Assembly: GCA_019420325.1 (NCBI GenBank)
Contig: JAHZHK010000020.1
Span: 11,295 to 33,396 of the forward strand
Source of the DNA: Coriobacteriaceae bacterium
Lineage (GTDB): Bacteria > Actinomycetota > Coriobacteriia > Coriobacteriales > UMGS124
Length of the DNA stretch: 22,102 bases
Direction of reading: 5' to 3'
Shown here: in pieces, positions 18,676 through 22,102 of the stretch
Position numbering within the stretch: the stretch's first letter is position 1
Layout of the letters: every line of letters starts with the position of its first letter
Notes under the pieces: model-generated
The model's database searches: none
Seen by the model: only the letters and a program-made list of their open reading frames with translations
Told to the model about the DNA's origin: nothing
Position numbers and translations under genes: made by a program

Positions 18676-20892
18676 TTACTTTTCCGTGTCGAACTTCGGC
18701 ATGGGGCGGAAGAGCTGGAAGAGCATAAGTGCCAGGAAGGCAAATGCCACAATCGTCCAGAAGCCGAACTGACCAAGCGCGAAGAGGTTGTAGAACTGGT
18801 TGATCATAAGGGCGACCACCCAAGCGAAGCAGCACTCGTAGCCAATGGCAATCCAGAACCATTTTGCCGAGTTCATCTGCTTGCGAATGGTACCCATGGC
18901 GGCAAAGCAAGGGGCGCACAGCAAGTTGAAGGCACCGAAGGCGATCATGGCGCCAGTGCTGGAAACCATCGTGCCAAAAGCCTGCCACATCTCGGCGTCG
19001 CCCTCGCCGAAGTCGGCGAGGTTGTACAGGGTACCGAAGGTGGAGACAACGTTCTCCTTGGCAATGAGGCCCGTGATGGTCATCGAGGTGGCCTGCCAGG
19101 AGTCAAAGCCGAGCGGGGCAAAGATGATGCCCACGGCACCGCCGAACGCAGCGAGGATGGAGTAATCCATGTAGCTGGTCACGCTGGGGTCGGTGATCTC
19201 CATGTCGGGATCGAGCATCTGGAAGACGCCGTCAACCCACCCGAAGTTGGAGAGGAACCACACAAGCACGGTGGCGGCGAAGATAATCGTACCGGCCTTG
19301 ACGATGAAGGACTTCACGCGCTCCCAGATGTGAAGCAGATAGCTGCGAAGCGCGGGCATGTGGTATGCGGGGAGCTCCATGATGAAGGGGCAGGCCTCAC
19401 CAGCGAACCACTTGGTCTTCTTGAGCATGATGCCGGAAACGATGATGGCAGCGATGCCCATGAAGTAGAACAGCGGCACGACCCACCACGACTCGGAGTC
19501 GGCACCCACGAGTGCGCCCATGAGCAGGGCGATGATGGGGGCCTTGGCGCCGCAGGGCATGAACGTCGTCGTCATGGTGGTCATGCGACGCTCGTTCTCG
19601 TTCTCGATGGTCTTCGTGGCCATGACACCGGGAACGCCGCAGCCCGTGGAGATGAGCATCGGGATGAACGACTTACCCGAAAGGCCGAAGCGGCGGAACA
19701 CACGGTCCATGACGAACGCGACGCGGGCCATGTAGCCGCAGTCCTCAAGCAGGCACAGGAAGGCGAAGAGCACGATCATCTGAGGCACGAAACCCAAGAT
19801 TGCGCCCACACCGCCGATAACACCGTCGACGACCAGGCTTTGGACCCAGGGCTCGACGTTGGCGCCCTCGAGGGCGTCGCCCACGATGACCGGGATGCCG
19901 GTGATGTAGGTGCCGAAGTCGTGGGGATCAACGCTGTCAGCGTCGTCGCCAGCGGCCTCGACCGCCTCGTCATAGGCCTCCTGGCCAGAGCCGAGGAACC
20001 AACCGTCGCCAAAGACGCCGTCATTGGCCCAGTCTGTACCCCACGTACCCACCGTCACGACGGCGACATAGTACACCAGGCACATGACCACGATAAAAAT
20101 CGGGATGCCGAGCCAGCGGTTCGTGACAATGCGGTCGATCTTCTCAGTGATGGAGACCTTCTTGGGGGCCTTCTTGAGGAAGGCTGCAACCACCGAGGCG
20201 ATGAGGTCATAGCGCTCCGCCGTCACGATGGGTTCCGCGTCGTCCTCCAGCTCCTGCTCCATGGCGGCCGAAATGGCCTTTACGCGGGCTTGCTTGTCGC
20301 TCGAAAGATTGAGCTGCTTAAAGGCCGTCTCGTCGCCCTCGAAAAGCTTGACGGCATACCAGCGCTTAAGAGCCGCAGGCGCGCTAGCACCAGCGATTTC
20401 ATCAATCTTGGAGAGGGCGTCCTCCATCTTGTCGGAAAACTTGACCGTGGGGGCAGCGGCCTTCTTGGCGGCGGCAGCCTTCTTGGCGGCAGCGATGACC
20501 TCGTCAACGCCAGCGCCCCTCAGCGCCGAGCATTCAACGACAGGGCAGCCGAAAAGATCAGAAAGCTTCGCGGTGTCAACGACGTCGCCGTTCTTCTTGA
20601 GCAGGTCGGTCATGTTCAGCGCAATGACGACAGGAAGACCAAGCTCGAGAATCTGAGTGGTCAAGTACAGGCTGCGCTCGATGTTCGTGGAGTCAACGAG
20701 GTTGATCACGACGTCGGGACGGTCGTTGACCAGATAGTCGCGCGAACAGACCTCTTCGGGCGAATAGGGCGACAGCGAGTAAATGCCAGGCAGGTCGGTG
20801 ACGACAACGTCCTTGTCGCCGAGCAGCTTTGCCTGCTTCTTTTCGACGGTTACGCCAGGCCAGTTTCCAACGTAACCATTTTGCAGGGCCAA
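18676..20892 (-). CDS. feoB: Ferrous iron transporter FeoB lacking the G1/P-loop segment
   Basis: A 738-aa inner-membrane protein: N-terminal G domain, helical regulator domain, then a polytopic membrane domain with the two Gate regions (FIPMLISTGCGVPGVMATKTIEN; GLIAKENVVSTFGTLY). G2 (VGNWPGVTVE, Thr15), G3 (DLPG, 33-36), G4 (NMTD, 93-96) and G5 (CSAL) are present. The usual first ~25 residues, with G1 GNPNSGKT, are absent: the frame starts MALQNGYVGNWPG from a TTG directly after the feoA TAA, with GAGGAG only 3 nt away. No P-loop exists in any frame upstream, where feoA is intact. This implies an in-frame loss of roughly 50-65 nt. Without G1, GTP binding should fail. An Ala/Lys repeat (about 135-147) lies in the G-domain linker. 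Fourth-from-last gene of the feo cluster in minus order: feoA, feoA, feoB. Confidence 0.9.
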   Translation of the reverse strand: MALQNGYVGNWPGVTVEKKQAKLLGDKDVVVTDLPGIYSLSPYSPEEVCSRDYLVNDRPDVVINLVDSTNIERSLYLTTQILELGLPVVIALNMTDLLKKNGDVVDTAKLSDLFGCPVVECSALRGAGVDEVIAAAKKAAAAKKAAAPTVKFSDKMEDALSKIDEIAGASAPAALKRWYAVKLFEGDETAFKQLNLSSDKQARVKAISAAMEQELEDDAEPIVTAERYDLIASVVAAFLKKAPKKVSITEKIDRIVTNRWLGIPIFIVVMCLVYYVAVVTVGTWGTDWANDGVFGDGWFLGSGQEAYDEAVEAAGDDADSVDPHDFGTYITGIPVIVGDALEGANVEPWVQSLVVDGVIGGVGAILGFVPQMIVLFAFLCLLEDCGYMARVAFVMDRVFRRFGLSGKSFIPMLISTGCGVPGVMATKTIENENERRMTTMTTTFMPCGAKAPIIALLMGALVGADSESWWVVPLFYFMGIAAIIVSGIMLKKTKWFAGEACPFIMELPAYHMPALRSYLLHIWERVKSFIVKAGTIIFAATVLVWFLSNFGWVDGVFQMLDPDMEITDPSVTSYMDYSILAAFGGAVGIIFAPLGFDSWQATSMTITGLIAKENVVSTFGTLYNLADFGEGDAEMWQAFGTMVSSTGAMIAFGAFNLLCAPCFAAMGTIRKQMNSAKWFWIAIGYECCFAWVVALMINQFYNLFALGQFGFWTIVAFAFLALMLFQLFRPMPKFDTEK

Positions 20893-21117
20893 TTACTCCT
20901 CAACGATCACGTTCTCTGCTTCGTCCTTGCGAAGAGACAGCTCATAGCCGCGTACGGTGACCTCGATGGGGTCTCCCAGGGGCGCAACCTTGCGAACGTG
21001 CACTGAGGCACCCTTCGTGATGCCCATGTCCATGATGCGGCGCTTGAGGGGACCCTGGCCGGCAAGACGCACAACGACGGCATCGCCACCCACGGGGATA
21101 TCGCGCAACGTTTTCAT
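20893..21117 (-). CDS. feoA: FeoA-domain protein, second copy
   Basis: A 74-aa SH3-like FeoA domain, the usual size of stand-alone FeoA, a small cytosolic partner of FeoB in ferrous iron uptake. Family features: the opening TLRDIPVGGDAVVVRLAG, the helix GPLKRRIMDMGITKGASV, and the closing EVTVRGYELSLRKDEAENVIVE. ATG at 21117 with AAGGAGG 6 nt upstream, the best ribosome site in this operon. Its TAA abuts the feoB start. Differs clearly from the other FeoA copy, so this is not a recent duplication. Confidence 0.95.
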   Translation of the reverse strand: MKTLRDIPVGGDAVVVRLAGQGPLKRRIMDMGITKGASVHVRKVAPLGDPIEVTVRGYELSLRKDEAENVIVEE

Positions 21118-21146
21118 CCAATTCCTCCTTTCCGTACTCGTACCTG

Positions 21147-21371
21147 CTACATCACGTAGACGTGACGAGCGGTCTGCTCGTTAAGTCCCAGACGTGAACC
21201 CTTGATGGTCACGATCACCGTGCCCGCGCCTTGAGAGACGACCTCGAGCTCGGCACCGTCGACGAATCCGAGAGACTCGAGGTGGCGGTGCATATCATCG
21301 TTGCCATGCACCGACTCAACGTGCATGACGCGACCACCCTGGGCCAACGACAAAGGCAGTGCTCCCGACAT
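21147..21371 (-). CDS. feoA: FeoA-domain protein, first copy
   Basis: A 74-aa FeoA-like protein, first gene of the feo operon. Visible family pattern: LSLAQGGRVMHVESVHGNDDMHRHLESLGFVDGAELEVV, then GTVIVTIKGSRLGLNEQTARHVYV. I choose ATG at 21371 (MSGALPLSLAQ) because AAGGAGGAG lies just upstream; the frame runs 21 codons further but without family similarity. The next feoA begins 29 nt downstream. Preceded by a strong promoter and a possible metal-regulator site. Confidence 0.93.
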   Translation of the reverse strand: MSGALPLSLAQGGRVMHVESVHGNDDMHRHLESLGFVDGAELEVVSQGAGTVIVTIKGSRLGLNEQTARHVYVM

Positions 21372-21433
21372 GGCTCCTCCTTCTCCAGACAATAAGATTT
21401 CTCTAGCTAACAAATCGGAGGGTATTCTAACCA

Positions 21434-21452
21434 TAATGTTCGCCTAGGTAAA
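21434..21452 (-). promoter_or_regulatory. Possible DtxR/IdeR-like metal-repressor site before feoA
   Basis: On the minus strand TTTACCTAGGCGAACATTA matches about 12 of 19 positions of the DtxR/IdeR consensus (TTAGGTTAGSCTAACCTAA), including the central TAGGC and AAC. It would lie about 20-40 nt downstream of the predicted feo start, where a bound repressor could block elongation. The match is partial. Confidence 0.3.
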
Positions 21453-21478
21453 GTTCGATTCAGGTAATTAATAAGAAA

Positions 21479-21508
21479 GTTATATATGGAGAATTTTGAA
21501 GTTGTCAA
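21479..21508 (-). promoter_or_regulatory. feo operon promoter
   Basis: On the minus strand a perfect -35 TTGACA (21508-21503) and TATAAC (21484-21479) are separated by 18 nt of AT-rich DNA. Transcription would begin near 21472, giving a leader of about 100 nt before the first feoA. The -35 shares bases with the T-run of the upstream terminator. Confidence 0.75.
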
Positions 21509-21541
21509 AAAAGGCGGGTTCCCCTTGCAGGGAACTCCGCC
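21507..21541 (-). terminator. Terminator of the pilin-like gene
   Basis: On the minus strand GGCGG-AG-TTCCC (21541-21530) pairs with GGGAA-C-CCGCC (21523-21513), with one bulged base and a 6-nt loop. It is followed by TTTTTT (A-run 21507-21512 on plus). It lies 83 nt past the stop of the gene at 21625. Confidence 0.9.
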
Positions 21542-21624
21542 TCTCTCGTAGAACCAGGTGATTTGATATCGGGATTCAAGCCTTTACAGCATTCGGCCCG
21601 TTTGTATTGGCCGCAGTCGAAGCG

Positions 21625-22102
21625 TTACTTCTTCTTGGAAGCCCTATGAGCCGCATGAGCGGGATCGCTTTTGCCGCCCTTGGTCTGCAAGCGAACGATG
21701 CAAGCGACAGCGGCAGCAAGGACGACGCCGCAGACCGCAGCCACGGCAATGACGACGGGCGATACGGCAACTTGGGCAGTCGGTACGTCTTGCCGGACGG
21801 CGTTTTGAGACTCAAGCGTTGCCGCCGAACCGCTCGTGGCCAGCTTCTCCTTGGCAGCCGCCGTGCTGGCGGTGAAATTGGGCCTGCCATCGGGGTAAGA
21901 CACCGTGGCGAGCAAGCCCGTGCCCGTGTCCTCAACCTTGACGGTGGCACGATACGAGGGCGTCTCCCCACTCGAAGCCACGGCCGACAGAGACGTGCCC
22001 TGCGCAGGGCGAACGGTGTAGGTGTACTCCCCCGCCTCGGAAAGCTCGATGGTGGAGAAGCGCACGGTACCGTTGGCATCGTTGGTGCCTGTAGTCGCTA
22101 CG
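21625..22102 (-). CDS. Pilin-like (Spy0128/FctA isopeptide-domain type) surface protein, C-terminal part
   Basis: The frame is open to the right edge, so only the last ~158 residues are seen; there is no start codon with a ribosome site in the window. The visible N-terminal part (NGTVRFSTIELSEAGEYTYTVRP ... YRATVKVEDTGTGLLATVSYPDGRPNFT) matches the end of a Spy0128/FctA-type beta-sandwich found in Gram-positive pilins and adhesins. A low-complexity Ala/Ser/Thr stretch follows, then one membrane helix (about PVVIAVAAVCGVVLAAAVACIV) and a basic cytosolic tail ending in KKK. No LPXTG-type sorting motif precedes the helix, so it would be membrane-anchored rather than sortase-linked. Where the isopeptide Asn usually falls (F-T-N-x-Y) this protein has FTAST. 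Probably exported; ligand unknown. Confidence 0.75.
   Translation of the reverse strand, partial: VATTGTNDANGTVRFSTIELSEAGEYTYTVRPAQGTSLSAVASSGETPSYRATVKVEDTGTGLLATVSYPDGRPNFTASTAAAKEKLATSGSAATLESQNAVRQDVPTAQVAVSPVVIAVAAVCGVVLAAAVACIVRLQTKGGKSDPAHAAHRASKKK

Noticed and set aside
20450..20520. Repetitive GGCGGC/CTTCTT stretch in feoB as a repeat element
   Set aside because: It is the coding repeat of an Ala/Lys-rich linker in FeoB, not a separate element.
20893..21371. The two feoA copies as a recent tandem duplication
   Set aside because: The proteins share only the family pattern and differ at most positions; the order feoA-feoA-feoB is also known in other bacteria.
21555..21600. Possible tRNA fragment near the GATTCAAGCC stretch
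   Set aside because: A T-arm-like string is present but no acceptor or anticodon stem can be formed around it.

Overview
The window (22.1 kb, GC-rich) looks like a chromosomal segment of a high-GC Gram-positive anaerobe. The class Coriobacteriia (Olsenella/Collinsella-like) is my best guess. Grounds seen in the sequence: an actinobacterial GlnR-type orphan regulator, a type I glutamine synthetase without the adenylylation tyrosine, formate-tetrahydrofolate ligase with FolD, a FeoA-FeoA-FeoB ferrous iron system with a small Cys-rich companion, a Gram-positive pilin-type surface protein, strong Shine-Dalgarno sites and frequent TTG/GTG starts. The taxonomic placement is inference; no rRNA gene is present. 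No tRNA, IS element, phage gene or CRISPR array was seen.

Layout. 1-1195 (+): the end of an unknown gene, then a Cof-type HAD phosphatase. 1304-7055 (-): cspA with its own terminator, the one-carbon pair fhs-folD, and ruvC-ruvA-ruvB followed by a small unknown gene. 7056-7454: intergenic. 7455-8557 (+): a geranylgeranyl-reductase-like flavoprotein gene broken by a frameshift. 8558-9064: a non-coding block with two large composite hairpins. 9065-9733 (-): GlnR-like regulator. 10036-16143 (+): gltB-gltD glutamate synthase, closed by a strong terminator. 16320-18218 (-): luxS and glnA. 18342-21371 (-): feoA-feoA-feoB plus the Cys-rich membrane protein. 21625 to the right edge (-): the C-terminal end of a membrane-anchored pilin-like surface protein.

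How the genes work together. The 9-18.2 kb part is an ammonium-assimilation block: GlnA and GltBD form the GS-GOGAT cycle, and a GlnR-like factor sits divergently beside gltB. The Feo operon imports ferrous iron, which the Fe-S enzyme GltBD needs. Fhs and FolD supply formyl-, methenyl- and methylene-tetrahydrofolate.

Most notable: (1) two hairpins in 8.57-9.05 kb, each just after the stop codon of one of two convergent genes. They have unrelated stems but share two identical 14-nt blocks facing each other across an internal loop, in the same sense relative to each gene. This looks like a structured 3'-UTR element that I do not recognise. (2) feoB lacks its whole G1/P-loop segment. (3) The flavoprotein gene has a frameshift plus an apparent loss of about 8 codons in its FAD-binding fold. 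(4) GlnA has substitutions at several normally invariant active-site positions. Items 2 and 3 could be real lesions or assembly errors.
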